Assembly (NCBI GenBank): GCA_963718195.1
Contig: CAVQYQ010000005.1
Location: forward strand, 620,001-684,000
Source of the DNA: MADRE3 sp963718195
Lineage (GTDB): Bacteria; Desulfobacterota; Desulfobulbia; Desulfobulbales; Desulfocapsaceae
Length of the DNA stretch: 64,000 nt
Direction: 5' to 3'
Made by a program: the position numbers and the translations under genes. Positions 44,863 through 54,776 of this stretch are shown here, piece by piece. The notes under the pieces were generated by a model that was not told the DNA's origin, did not search any database, and worked only from the letters and a program-made list of their open reading frames with translations. How positions within the stretch are numbered: the first letter of the stretch is position 1; each line of letters begins with the position of its first letter.

Positions 44863-46917
44863 TCAGTTCCTTAGAACATCCTTTATATGGCGCCAAAAAT
44901 ATCGCAGGCGCAGGAACGGATAAAAATACAGGCTGAATCGCGAAGCGTTCCAGAGTTGCTTGGGCCCCATGTCCTTTATGGCCGGAGGGGTATGGTTGCC
45001 ATGAAAATCATCGAGATGGTGTTTGTGTCGAATGGCAGTAATTTCTGAAGATTTCGGAAAGGCGAGTTTGGCTGCCATCAAATAATTAAACCATGGGCGA
45101 TAATCGTCCAAACTATAGCCGAGCAAGGCTGATGCACCACCAAAACGTGCTGCTGCATCAATAATTCCCTGTTGAAGCGGCTCATAGTGTGCATCCTGCT
45201 CTTTCTCTGCCCGCCCCGTCTCATCATCCTCACGCCTGAAGTTCAATTTATAACCATCTTCCGTGAGCTCATAGCCATCAAGCGTTGGATGGGGAGCCCT
45301 GCACGCCTCTTCAAAGACATCTCGAGCATAAAGGATTGTACTTGCAGCCAGATCGAACCGATCTCTATCGTAGATAACACCCTGAATTGAGTTTTTAAGA
45401 TCTTCCGGGTATTTGACTCCTCTGGTTGCTCCGAAAAGAAAACCATGAAGACGCGGGCAATCCCCCCTGCTTTTGATCGCGTTATAGAAAAATCTCTGGA
45501 TCGTCCCAAGCCAGCCAATATCAACAATTGCAACCTGCTCATGGGTAAAGAACTGAAGGTCTTCTAGATATCTGATAAGAGCACGGTTGGCAGAATGACA
45601 TTGACGTTTAACTTCCTGCTGAAAAAGATCATCATCAAGCAGTTCCATCAAACGCAGTCGATTGTTTTTTTCAAATCCCTCATGCCGCGGCACAAGACAT
45701 GTTTCAGGAGTCAGGTGATGACGATCTAGATGTGGCTGCAATAAATCGAGATCAAACTGGAATATTCTGGCAACATCTCGAAAATCACGATTTCCCGGGG
45801 GCAAAAAGGCAATACTCAAGCTGCTTCGGGTAAGCCCCTCATCGGCACAACTTGCCCCGGCTAATGCCATTCGGCTCACATATAGATATTCAATCTCGGG
45901 TAATTTCTCATCCGGAAACAGCAACGGCACGCACTGCTCCCAGACCTTTTTAAAGGTATACCCTTCACGTGATAGAAAGAAAACTTTGGTAATACCAAGA
46001 CGTAGACTCTCTTCAGCAATATACTGAACAAATGCCCCAATAATCGGACCAAGGAAGCTGTATCCTTCTTTATAGAGTGGCGTCTGCGGGATATTTTCCC
46101 CTTCATGGGGGAGCATCAGCTGCTGAAGAGCCCTGCCCCTATAAAACATACTTCCCTTGCTGTAGTTGACGTACCTCTTAATCAGGGCCTTACGATGTTT
46201 TTCAGTGCCATCATGCAGAACAAGAGATCTAATGCCAAACTGGGCAGGTCTCAGACCATCAGAAAAAGGGTTATCTCCAACATGCAGCCAGGATGAAATA
46301 TCCAGGCTAAAACGTTCCTGTACCAGTTGAAACGCCTTACCGGAGGCTTTGGCGAGAAAGGTGTCGGCGGATGATACGAGGTCATCTGTGTACTTCAGAA
46401 AACCTCCCTTTTCCACAAGAATCTTCAGGTGTTTTGCTGGCAGATAAATATCTGAAATTATGTAGACTTTTTTCCCGATCTGGTGCAGTTCAGCAAGCCA
46501 ATCCAAGAGCTTTTTTCGCGGAACCAGCATGCGGCTTTCCATCTCCAGCTCATATCCTGTCACCTCGTCGAGCAACTGGTCCTGATAATAACCTTCAAAT
46601 ATCGTTTCAAGCGTCTTTCGCATGAAAACCGGATAACAGGCCTCCTGGTCTTCAAAGCTCAAACCTGTTTCCCTACGCTGCTGCTGTTCTATTCGGTCTC
46701 TTGTTTTCTGAATTTTCTGCCATGAATAATCAATGCCCAAGAGTGCTGCACGCTTTGCAATGTATCTTGCTACCGGTAATTTTACCAGATCCGGATCATG
46801 AATCCTGCGAATAAAAAGGGTGTCAAAAAGATCAAACGTCACAGCATCACACTGGTCTGACAGCTGCCTGCCTCTTTGAATCAATTTATCCAGCGAATAG
46901 AATTTTTGCCAATTCAT
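44863..46917 (-). CDS. HAD-superfamily hydrolase, large two-part protein of a glycan locus
   Basis: A 684-residue cytoplasmic protein. The N-terminal HAD phosphatase-like domain has the nucleophile motif FDLFDT (Asp29, Asp32), VYIISDIYLP (motif II) and WLHVGDNPFSDG (motif IV). The remaining 440 residues contain a second Rossmann-like region (ITKVFFLSREGYTF, QVAIVDIGWLGTIQRFF) typical of large HAD proteins found in polysaccharide clusters. The substrate is unknown; phosphosugar processing is likely by context. It is flanked by a GT2 gene (15 bases) and the 77-residue frame. Confidence 0.82.
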   Translation of the reverse strand: MNWQKFYSLDKLIQRGRQLSDQCDAVTFDLFDTLFIRRIHDPDLVKLPVARYIAKRAALLGIDYSWQKIQKTRDRIEQQQRRETGLSFEDQEACYPVFMRKTLETIFEGYYQDQLLDEVTGYELEMESRMLVPRKKLLDWLAELHQIGKKVYIISDIYLPAKHLKILVEKGGFLKYTDDLVSSADTFLAKASGKAFQLVQERFSLDISSWLHVGDNPFSDGLRPAQFGIRSLVLHDGTEKHRKALIKRYVNYSKGSMFYRGRALQQLMLPHEGENIPQTPLYKEGYSFLGPIIGAFVQYIAEESLRLGITKVFFLSREGYTFKKVWEQCVPLLFPDEKLPEIEYLYVSRMALAGASCADEGLTRSSLSIAFLPPGNRDFRDVARIFQFDLDLLQPHLDRHHLTPETCLVPRHEGFEKNNRLRLMELLDDDLFQQEVKRQCHSANRALIRYLEDLQFFTHEQVAIVDIGWLGTIQRFFYNAIKSRGDCPRLHGFLFGATRGVKYPEDLKNSIQGVIYDRDRFDLAASTILYARDVFEEACRAPHPTLDGYELTEDGYKLNFRREDDETGRAEKEQDAHYEPLQQGIIDAAARFGGASALLGYSLDDYRPWFNYLMAAKLAFPKSSEITAIRHKHHLDDFHGNHTPPAIKDMGPKQLWNASRFSLYFYPFLRLRYFWRHIKDVLRN

Positions 46918-46932
46918 AGATCCTAATGGGGA

Positions 46933-47853
46933 TTAATTCCTTCTGGTCATGTTTTTCTTCAGCCACTGCGTAAAGGCCTGCTGCAAATTTCTCAGGGCAG
47001 GTTTGACACCTTGCGATTCTGTCGAATTAAGCTGCATTCTCACCCTATGCAGTTCCCGCTCCAACTCTACCAGCCGATCACTTCCGGCATCCACATATTG
47101 TTTCAGTTCATCAGGGATTACCGCAAGCAAATACTTTTTAATCAGATCCTGATCCTGCTCCCTGCCTATAATTGCTGCCTCACCCAGGGTGTTGCCACTG
47201 TGAATTCGATATTTCAGCAGCTGCAGATCGTCAGCATAATGAACCTGTCCAGGAAAGGCTACCATCATACGGAAAATGAAATCATAATCGTGCAGATAGC
47301 GCAATGCACAGAACGGTCCAACCGTTCGGGCAGCTTCTGCAGACATGAATAGATTCGAGGTTGTAACCATAAAATTGCCCTTTAAAAAGGCAGTATAGAG
47401 GTCATCACATGAAAAGTAAAAAGTCCGATTCTTTGCATGCCACTGGTTCCAGCCAAAATCCGGATCGGTATAGCGCTCACCGTCGTCAGAGATTGGAATG
47501 ACATCGCTGAAAGCACAGACGCAATTGTTATCCTCAAGGATACTAAGAAGTGTTTCAATTCGTGCCAACTCGTAGACATCGTCGGAGTTGAGAATCGAAA
47601 TGTACTGTCCTTTCGCCAGACTCAATCCCCTGTTGATTGTATTAAATGCATCCTGATTTTCCTGAAAATAATAGTGTAACCTGGGGTCGCCATATCCTTT
47701 TACAACCTCGGCTGTACGATCTGTTGAACCATCATCAACGACAATGAGTTCCAGATCACTAAAACTCTGATTGAGTACACTCTCAATGGCCTCACCAACA
47801 AAACGCTCGTGATTATAGGCTGGAATAACAACAGATATGAGCGGTGCACCCAT
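46933..47853 (-). CDS. Family 2 glycosyltransferase
   Basis: A 306-residue GT-A fold enzyme. The nucleotide-sugar part begins LISVVIPAYNHERFV with ELIVVDDGSTD; the metal-binding DxD equivalent is LNSDDVYE. The receptor region has the HDYDFIFRM motif. The C-terminal 40 residues are an amphipathic basic tail (QAFTQWLKKNMTRR), suggesting membrane association. It belongs to the glycan operon. Confidence 0.9.
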   Translation of the reverse strand: MGAPLISVVIPAYNHERFVGEAIESVLNQSFSDLELIVVDDGSTDRTAEVVKGYGDPRLHYYFQENQDAFNTINRGLSLAKGQYISILNSDDVYELARIETLLSILEDNNCVCAFSDVIPISDDGERYTDPDFGWNQWHAKNRTFYFSCDDLYTAFLKGNFMVTTSNLFMSAEAARTVGPFCALRYLHDYDFIFRMMVAFPGQVHYADDLQLLKYRIHSGNTLGEAAIIGREQDQDLIKKYLLAVIPDELKQYVDAGSDRLVELERELHRVRMQLNSTESQGVKPALRNLQQAFTQWLKKNMTRRN

Positions 47854-47969
47854 GGTGATACCTTTTTGAAGATTAGTCTCTACGATCTTGTCGTTAGCTG
47901 ATATGTTCGAGAAGACAGTGTAAAACAGCCGTGAAATGGTGCTCTAACTAATGAACTTATGTCTTCAAG

Positions 47970-50330
47970 TCAAGATTTTACTTCTAAAACAGTTCCGGTT
48001 AACCAGTTCATAAACTCACCCCGGTCAACCTTGTTTTCATCAAGTATACCCAGGTTATAGTAGGGGTCTTTTTGACAAAGAACATTGTGCCACGTTTTCT
48101 GGAAGGTCACCTTCTCTTCAATAACATGCTTGGCGAGGCTCTCTGCAACCTGCACCTCAGGCTCTTGACCGTAGACTCTTGCAAATGGAGTGTAGATTGA
48201 CACCATCCCTTTCCTGGCAGCCCGCAAACAAAGATCAGTCATCGCAAACAAACCTGGAAATTTTTCATGATCAAACCCGCCATGTCGCTGATAATCTGAT
48301 CTTCGAATAATTGATATATCCCATGGTGCAAAGTATATGGATTGCTGATAGTGAAGACCATTAGCATGTCGTGAACAGGAGGTGATAAACTGCTGGTAAT
48401 AGTATGGCGACGAAGAACTCAGGTCCGGAACGGTGTATGAAGGCTCATTACCCTGAAGATAAGAAAAGCGTCCGCACACTAATCCTGCCTTTGAAAACGA
48501 TATTTGAGATACCAGCTCCCGCACCCATTCAGGATCGACATCCTCCACTGACGAATCAATAAAGAGAAGATATTCGCAGGAACATGAAGAAATAAAGTCA
48601 TCAAATGCCTGAGCCTTGCTCTCCCCATCTTTTCTTTCCACCAGGCGAATAGCATTACCAGGGCGTGTCCCGATTTTAAAGGTTTGACGATCGGAGGGAC
48701 TTGGCAACGATGCAAGCAAAACAAATTCACAATTTCTGTAGTTTGTCTTGCTTTTAATAGTTTCAATTCGAGCTATCTCTTCACCTGGGTCTTTACTCCA
48801 GATCAGCACACTCACTGAAGGTTCAGTGTCGAGTTCCCTGCGCACTCGATAAGAATAATTGATAGCGCCATCCAGCACATCAACATCACCTCTGTTCTTC
48901 TCAAAATAAGCCTGCAATGCCTTTTTACCCGCTTCGTGAGCATAGCTCTTCTGATCATGGTTGATGCTTGTTGATGTCTTGGTAGCCCGCCAATGGTAGA
49001 GAACCCTGGGTATATGGATTATCTTCTCGGCCCGTTTGGTGGCCCTCAGCATGAAGTCAAGGTCTTGTGCGCCATCATAGCGTGGTCGCAATCCCTGACA
49101 GTCGGCAAACAGCCTCTTCGAAACAACTACAAAATGAGTGATGTAATTGTGGGATAAGAGGAGAACGCTGTTGAAACCAGGTTTGTAAAAAGTTGAAAAT
49201 TTCCGACCATCAGATCCAACCAGCGCCTCGTCCGTATAGATCACTTCCGGAGATAAACCGGAAATAGTCTCGGCCACGTGGTACAAACAATCCGGGGTAA
49301 GCTCGTCATCATTATCAAGAAACCCTAAATAATCACCGTCGGCTAACCCTGCCGCGTTATTTGAGGCAACCGATATCCCCTGATTATTCGCCATGAAAAG
49401 AACTTTTATCCTCCGGTCACGTCCGCTCCAATACTCAAGTTGCTCTCTTATCCCCCCCCGAGTACTGCCATCATCTGCAAGACAGAGCTGCCAGTGAGGA
49501 TATTGCTGATAGAGCACTGAACGGATACAGTTATTGAGGAAACCAGGTTCAGCATTGTAGACAGGAACGATAATGGATAGCAGCGGTTTCTGCTTTAACT
49601 GTTCTACTCTTTCAGAAATATAGTAACCTTTATGAACACCCTCACGGAGGTAATGCTCGAATGCGGACCAATCTCCAATCTCAGGTGAATACCGTTTCTG
49701 GTAATAGTGTGGGTCGAAAAATGTACATGGTGCATTCCCCGCTTTTATACCGTATAAAAGGTAATGGCTCAGACCATCTGCCGTCTCCTGACCTGGTGAG
49801 ATATAGCGACTGTACCACTGAGGGTCAAACATCGGAATCGGGCTTTTCCCTTCCCCACAGCCATGAAGTTTATAGTGCTTTACCGGATCAATGTTACGTT
49901 CATGAAGTACCGGTGTTCTGTCCTTGTACCATTGTGTATCGAAAAAAATACCCGGCCTGCTCTTTTTGGTGCCCGAGGACAGATAATGCTTAAGGGGATT
50001 TCCAAAGCCGGGCTGCCAATCAGATGATTGCTGGTAAATATCGTAATTGAAAAAGGGACCAGGCCGGTTTCTGCTGAGATACCCCTCGGTCAGAAAATGA
50101 ACAAAGGGACTTCCGCGATAAGATGATTCAAGGTAGCGGGAGCGATAGAAATCAGGATCAAACAGTGGATGGACAAAGTTTTCCCAGCTTCTATCTCCAG
50201 GTATCTGAGATTGGCAGAGAAAATCATGATCAATTGATGATAGATGTAACAATAATTTAAACTGCCTGTTGCGGACAATATAGGCGACTGTCTTGATAAT
50301 ATTCTTAATCCGCCTTTTCAAGGCTGCCAT
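47970..50330 (-). CDS. Large family 2 glycosyltransferase with N-terminal tyrosine-rich repeats
   Basis: A 786-residue protein in three parts. Residues about 40-220 hold roughly five degenerate repeats of 35-38 residues built on FDxxWYxxR...HYLxxGxxxGxxP (for example FDPDFYRSRY, FDTQWYKDRT, FDPQWYSRYI, FDPHYYQKRY), seen in other GTs of surface glycans. Residues about 230-480 are a GT2 catalytic domain (LSIIVPVYNAEPGFL, CLADDGST, GFLDNDDELT, GAQDLDFMLRA). A second, weaker GT-like domain lies at about 510-760. ATG 50330 follows the previous stop by one base and is preferred over the upstream frame at 50372. Confidence 0.88.
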   Translation of the reverse strand: MAALKRRIKNIIKTVAYIVRNRQFKLLLHLSSIDHDFLCQSQIPGDRSWENFVHPLFDPDFYRSRYLESSYRGSPFVHFLTEGYLSRNRPGPFFNYDIYQQSSDWQPGFGNPLKHYLSSGTKKSRPGIFFDTQWYKDRTPVLHERNIDPVKHYKLHGCGEGKSPIPMFDPQWYSRYISPGQETADGLSHYLLYGIKAGNAPCTFFDPHYYQKRYSPEIGDWSAFEHYLREGVHKGYYISERVEQLKQKPLLSIIVPVYNAEPGFLNNCIRSVLYQQYPHWQLCLADDGSTRGGIREQLEYWSGRDRRIKVLFMANNQGISVASNNAAGLADGDYLGFLDNDDELTPDCLYHVAETISGLSPEVIYTDEALVGSDGRKFSTFYKPGFNSVLLLSHNYITHFVVVSKRLFADCQGLRPRYDGAQDLDFMLRATKRAEKIIHIPRVLYHWRATKTSTSINHDQKSYAHEAGKKALQAYFEKNRGDVDVLDGAINYSYRVRRELDTEPSVSVLIWSKDPGEEIARIETIKSKTNYRNCEFVLLASLPSPSDRQTFKIGTRPGNAIRLVERKDGESKAQAFDDFISSCSCEYLLFIDSSVEDVDPEWVRELVSQISFSKAGLVCGRFSYLQGNEPSYTVPDLSSSSPYYYQQFITSCSRHANGLHYQQSIYFAPWDISIIRRSDYQRHGGFDHEKFPGLFAMTDLCLRAARKGMVSIYTPFARVYGQEPEVQVAESLAKHVIEEKVTFQKTWHNVLCQKDPYYNLGILDENKVDRGEFMNWLTGTVLEVKS

Positions 50331-50331
50331 T

Positions 50332-51537
50332 TTAATGCTGACCCGTTCTCTGAGAACGCAACCAGCCCGCAATTCTCCCGCAGACAGTCCGGGTATGTTG
50401 ACCGTGGCTTTTCTGATAGTCGATAATCTCTCTTAACGACTGCTCACCCACAGAAAGAAGAGAAAAGGTTATATCCAGACGTCCTGGAATTCGTTTGTTG
50501 TCAGGAATCGGAATAATAATGTTGGGGTCCTTGTTTGAAAACATGAAAATTTTGTCTTTCCGATAATCAGCATTACTCGACAATAGCTCTGGATTGATCC
50601 CATGTCCGCCATCTTCTCCTTGAAAAGCAACACGATCGATACGAACACAACCACTGCAGTCAACCGGGTCAAAACGAAACTTTCGTGGGGTCAGAAAATG
50701 ACTGAGATCAAAACTAAAATGCTGAGTTCCCACCGTGACTTTTCTGCCAATACTGGTATCTTCCTTGAACCCAGCTCCAGCATCCACGTAGAGCCGGCTG
50801 GTAAAGTAGGGTTCTCCGACATCCAGAAGGTGTTCGAGCCACACCCCGATATTTTCTCCAATGAACTGTTGGTGTCGGTGGTAAATACGTGTAAACATCT
50901 CTTTTTTCTGCCATTTTTCCTTTGTTCTGACCATCGAATCAGGTGAAACCCGATAAAAGAACAGATGGTCCTTCAACTGGTGTACTTTCCGTCCTCTTTC
51001 TATCAAGGACAGCCAGAAATCATAATCTTCCCAGCCATAGATCATGCCGGTATCATACCCACCGACAGCTTCCCAGTCTTCACGCCTGAAGAGGGCCGTG
51101 CAGAAGATGACGTTATCTTTCAACATTTCTTGGACACTGTAAGATGGCAGGTTCCACTCACATTCTACCGCGCCAAACAACTTGGCACGACAATAGACAA
51201 TCCCGACAGCCGGATCAGAATCCAGCAGCTGAGTCGTCTCTTCAATATACCGGGCTCCAATACGGTCATCAGCGTCAAGGGGCAGGATGTATCGTCCGGT
51301 TGCTTCAGAAATACCGTTGTTTCTTGCAGCAGCTAATCCTTGATTCGAGGTGACAATCACCCGTGTTTTTTCGCGGTTGAAACCTTCCAGGATAGCATTT
51401 GTCTCCGGGTCAGTCGAACCATCGTTTACAATGATTATTTCAAGATCCTGGTATGTCTGGGCAAGCACAGAATCAACAGCCTCGGCGACATAGTTGCCTT
51501 GATTATAACAGGGGATTACAACGCTTACTCTGGCCAT
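50332..51537 (-). CDS. Family 2 glycosyltransferase
   Basis: A 401-residue enzyme. The GT-A domain is ISVVIPCYNQGNYV, IIIVNDGSTDPE and LPLDADDRI (DxD), with GWEDYDFWLSL in the acceptor part. Residues about 240-385 are an extra beta-sandwich-like region (VRIDRVAFQGEDGG, LDITFSLLSVGE) that may bind carbohydrate. Its stop lies one base before the next GT gene. It follows the sulfotransferase gene after a 157-base gap that may hold a promoter. Confidence 0.88.
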   Translation of the reverse strand: MARVSVVIPCYNQGNYVAEAVDSVLAQTYQDLEIIIVNDGSTDPETNAILEGFNREKTRVIVTSNQGLAAARNNGISEATGRYILPLDADDRIGARYIEETTQLLDSDPAVGIVYCRAKLFGAVECEWNLPSYSVQEMLKDNVIFCTALFRREDWEAVGGYDTGMIYGWEDYDFWLSLIERGRKVHQLKDHLFFYRVSPDSMVRTKEKWQKKEMFTRIYHRHQQFIGENIGVWLEHLLDVGEPYFTSRLYVDAGAGFKEDTSIGRKVTVGTQHFSFDLSHFLTPRKFRFDPVDCSGCVRIDRVAFQGEDGGHGINPELLSSNADYRKDKIFMFSNKDPNIIIPIPDNKRIPGRLDITFSLLSVGEQSLREIIDYQKSHGQHTRTVCGRIAGWLRSQRTGQH

Positions 51538-51694
51538 GGCATGATATGGATGATTAACCGTTAACAGAAATAGTTACTGCTCCGAAACAACAATACTCCG
51601 TTTATGCTTCCGGGTAAATAATGAAAGATCATGCCCATTTTGCTCTACAGAAAAGATATTGTCTGTCAAAATGAAACGCTACTCATCACCTGTG

Positions 51695-52795
51695 TCAACC
51701 CAAATCATCTATATGATCATATAATTGCAGATCATATCTCACCAACGGGTGGAGAATTTCCCTCACTTCCGGGTCTGATATGTCAAACAATGGCTTGGAT
51801 TCAGAACGGTTGAGTTTTCTCTCTTTTCCTGTTACCCGCAGCTTATTCAACATGATAAAATGGTTTAAAAAAACACTGTATCGTTCTGTTTTACCAATCA
51901 ACCTGAACCCTTTGGCGTTTTTGATTGCCTCTTGTAGTTCAGTTTCTCTCACCCGTTCAATTTCCTGATCACAAAAATAACGACTCTGCATATTGTCAAA
52001 AAATCGTGCTTCAACAGTACTGAGCGTCTCAACAAAATATTCAAGTCGTTCCGTGGTATCCAACCCGGTCTCTGCCAGCTTTTTCCCGAGATCATAAATG
52101 ATCCGATTACTGTACTTGAAATAGTTGTCAGTATCCTCCTGTGCGGTCTTTATCATCCATTTCAGGTGAGAATGCAGGTGAGCATACGGTTCTCTGACAA
52201 TGGTGTAGAGTTGGAAGTTACCTTGACAGAAATAGCGCTGAAATAAACCGAACCGCAGATGACCTGACAGAAAGTGTTTTTCCTTTGCCAGAAAATCATA
52301 CCTGCTTTTGTCTTCAAGTTCGATATGAGTTGAAATCTTATGTCTTGGAAAAAGTGTATAGATCTGGGTATTAAAAGATGTCCCTGCAGTTTTTGGAATA
52401 TGCATGAACAGTATCAAACCTTGAGAGCGGGGAACAGATGGCAGCAAAGAACTCAACCGTTCCCTGAAACCTTCTCTTTTCTTAGGGGAACATTTTATGG
52501 TATCCAGTACCAGTAGAGGATGCGAAGATTGAGCCAAAGTAAGCGTATATGCACCGTTGCCAAAACCATCGGCGGGAGGATCGACAACCAGTTCAAATCC
52601 ACATCTTCCTGTTGGATGCAGACCCAGTTCCAAGAGGTCCTCTCTGAAAAGATCGGCTGCCGCCCTGCTGATGACCTCCCCGTTATATCGCAGGCAAAGG
52701 TTTACAACCTGCTGTTTATTCAGCCTGCTGTAGCACCAGCCGGAAATATACTGAGGAGTAAAGCGATCAATTGATATTTTGTATAAAACGTTCAT
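51695..52795 (-). CDS. PAPS-dependent sulfotransferase with N-terminal beta domain
   Basis: A 366-residue protein. Residues 1-105 form a small beta domain (ISGWCYSRLNKQQVVNL, ADLFREDLLELGLHPTGRCGF) of the GW-type found appended to glycosyltransferases. The catalytic domain has the 5'-phosphosulfate-binding loop HIPKTAGTSF at about 132-141 and the 3'-phosphate motif TIVREPYAHLHSHL, plus ISTHIEL and LSGHLRFG, as in the heparan-sulfate 2-O-type Sulfotransfer_2 family. It would sulfate a glycan using PAPS. It is the first gene of the glycan run, pointing to a sulfated polysaccharide. Confidence 0.87.
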   Translation of the reverse strand: MNVLYKISIDRFTPQYISGWCYSRLNKQQVVNLCLRYNGEVISRAAADLFREDLLELGLHPTGRCGFELVVDPPADGFGNGAYTLTLAQSSHPLLVLDTIKCSPKKREGFRERLSSLLPSVPRSQGLILFMHIPKTAGTSFNTQIYTLFPRHKISTHIELEDKSRYDFLAKEKHFLSGHLRFGLFQRYFCQGNFQLYTIVREPYAHLHSHLKWMIKTAQEDTDNYFKYSNRIIYDLGKKLAETGLDTTERLEYFVETLSTVEARFFDNMQSRYFCDQEIERVRETELQEAIKNAKGFRLIGKTERYSVFLNHFIMLNKLRVTGKERKLNRSESKPLFDISDPEVREILHPLVRYDLQLYDHIDDLG

Positions 52796-52940
52796 TATCT
52801 TGTCAGATCACTGGTAGCCGGCTAATTTACATCTCGGTAGTGGAAATATATGCAGGCAGTCTTACAGTTTGTCAATCAACAATTACAAGAACAAAAGGTC
52901 ACGTGCTACAACCCACCAACACTGTATTGTAATCTCTCCA

Positions 52941-54758
52941 ATGCTCAATCACGAATTCCTCACATCCATACCTCACGCTCCCGGCGTCTATTTGATGCTG
53001 AATAACGCTTCTACTGTATTGTATGTTGGAAAAGCAAAAGATCTTTTCAAGAGATTATCTTCCTACCTTCATTTTTCCGGACCCAGCCACAACAAGACCT
53101 CGGTAATGCTGCGCCAGGTATGCAAAATTGATACGCTCATGACCCATACGGAAAAAGAGGCGCTGATCCTTGAATCATCTTTAATAAAAAAACATCGCCC
53201 GAAATACAATGTTATTTTACGTGATGACAAGAGCTATCCCTACATTAAAGTCACCGTCCAGGAAGAATGGCCCCGTGTCTTCATGACTCGAAGAAAAAAA
53301 AGAGACGGGGCACGATATTTCGGACCCTACTCCTCTCCTTCCGCTATGTGGTCGACCCTCAAGCTTCTCTCATCACTCTTTCCTCTCAGGAGATGCAAAG
53401 GTTCGAAACTCAAACCGCGCAAGAGACCCTGCTTAAATCACCAGATGAACAATTGTCTTGCGCCCTGTGCAGGCAAAGCCGATATGGATCACTACCAGGA
53501 TATGGTGCATAACGTGATCATGTTTCTTGAAGGACGCAATAAACTTCTGCTGAAACGGTTGAAAAATGAAATGGCTACTGCAGCAAAACGGCATGAATTC
53601 GAAAGAGCGGCACTGTTGAGGGATCGTATTATCGCACTCGATAAAACCCTGGAGAAACAGATAGTACTGTCAAATACCCAGAGAAACAGAGATGTTTTTG
53701 GTTTTTATCGACAGGGGGTCTCTGTTTCCGTGACCGTGCTCCATGTCAGGAAAGGTATACTTGGAGGGAGCCGGCGCTTCTTTCTCGAAGATCCTTTTGG
53801 AGATGACCAGACAATTCTCTCACAGGTTGTAAAGCAATTGTATGATGATTCAAATATCCCTCCGTCTGAAATACTGGTGCCTCATGGTTTTGAAGACAGA
53901 AAGATTATGGCGGAGCGTCTTTCAGATCTGGCGGCAAAAGCAGTAACGCTGACTATTCCCCGGCGTGGAGAACCGAGAGAATTGATTCGCATGGCCCAGA
54001 ATAACGCCAGACAGCTTTTTGACGAACAGCAAAACAAGAAACGTTCATGGCAGGATCTTGCCGCCAACATGCAGAAAAAACTGGACCTGCCGACTCTCCC
54101 TAACCGTATAGAGTGTCTGGATATCTCCAATATCAGCGGCACTCACGCAGTTGGTTCACTGGTCAGTTTTTTTTCAGGTGAACCAGATCCCAAGCGCTAT
54201 CGCCACTACAAGATAAAGTCGGTTGAAGGGCCGGATGATTATGCAATGATGAGAGAGGTAATCCTGCGAAGATTCTCCAGGGCTCTTGAGGAAAACGATC
54301 TACCCGATTTATTTATGGTTGACGGTGGAAAAGGCCAACTTGGAGTCGCTGAGGCGATCGCCTCTGATTTGAATATGGGAAAAGATGTCAATCTGGTTGG
54401 AATAGCAAAAGAAAGAGAAGACGAGGGAGAAAAACTGTATCGGCCGGGAAGAAAGAATCCGATACTGCTCCCATCTCATAACCCGCTGCTTCTCTACCTC
54501 ATGAAAATCAGAGATGAAGCGCATCGTTTCGGAGTAACCTTTCATCGGTCACTGAGGCGGAAACAGACATTATCTTCAACGCTTGACCAGATTCCAGGCG
54601 TTGGTAAAGAGAAAAAGAAAGAGCTTTTACGAACAATCGGCAGCCTGCAGCAGATCTCTCGCGCTTCTAAAGAGGAGTTGCAGACCGTTACCGGTATCGG
54701 CCCGGCACTCGCCACGGAAATTCATCAATTCTTCAATCGGGCAGCCCCTCACCCCTAA
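52941..54758 (+). CDS. uvrC: Excinuclease ABC subunit C
   Basis: A 605-residue nucleotide-excision-repair nuclease. The GIY-YIG domain at the N-terminus reads PGVYLMLNNASTVLYVGKAKDL. A cysteine-rich stretch (CKGSKL then CLNHQMNNCLAPC) follows, then the UvrB-binding UVR motif (EFERAALLRDRIIALD), the RNase-H-like second nuclease domain (LECLDISNISG, VDGGKGQLGVA) and two C-terminal helix-hairpin-helix motifs (IPGVGKEKKKELL, VTGIGPALATEI). The frame opens at TTG 52869; ATG 52941 gives the standard start. Confidence 0.96.
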   Translation: MLNHEFLTSIPHAPGVYLMLNNASTVLYVGKAKDLFKRLSSYLHFSGPSHNKTSVMLRQVCKIDTLMTHTEKEALILESSLIKKHRPKYNVILRDDKSYPYIKVTVQEEWPRVFMTRRKKRDGARYFGPYSSPSAMWSTLKLLSSLFPLRRCKGSKLKPRKRPCLNHQMNNCLAPCAGKADMDHYQDMVHNVIMFLEGRNKLLLKRLKNEMATAAKRHEFERAALLRDRIIALDKTLEKQIVLSNTQRNRDVFGFYRQGVSVSVTVLHVRKGILGGSRRFFLEDPFGDDQTILSQVVKQLYDDSNIPPSEILVPHGFEDRKIMAERLSDLAAKAVTLTIPRRGEPRELIRMAQNNARQLFDEQQNKKRSWQDLAANMQKKLDLPTLPNRIECLDISNISGTHAVGSLVSFFSGEPDPKRYRHYKIKSVEGPDDYAMMREVILRRFSRALEENDLPDLFMVDGGKGQLGVAEAIASDLNMGKDVNLVGIAKEREDEGEKLYRPGRKNPILLPSHNPLLLYLMKIRDEAHRFGVTFHRSLRRKQTLSSTLDQIPGVGKEKKKELLRTIGSLQQISRASKEELQTVTGIGPALATEIHQFFNRAAPHP

Positions 54759-54776
54759 CTATATTTAACCTTATAT

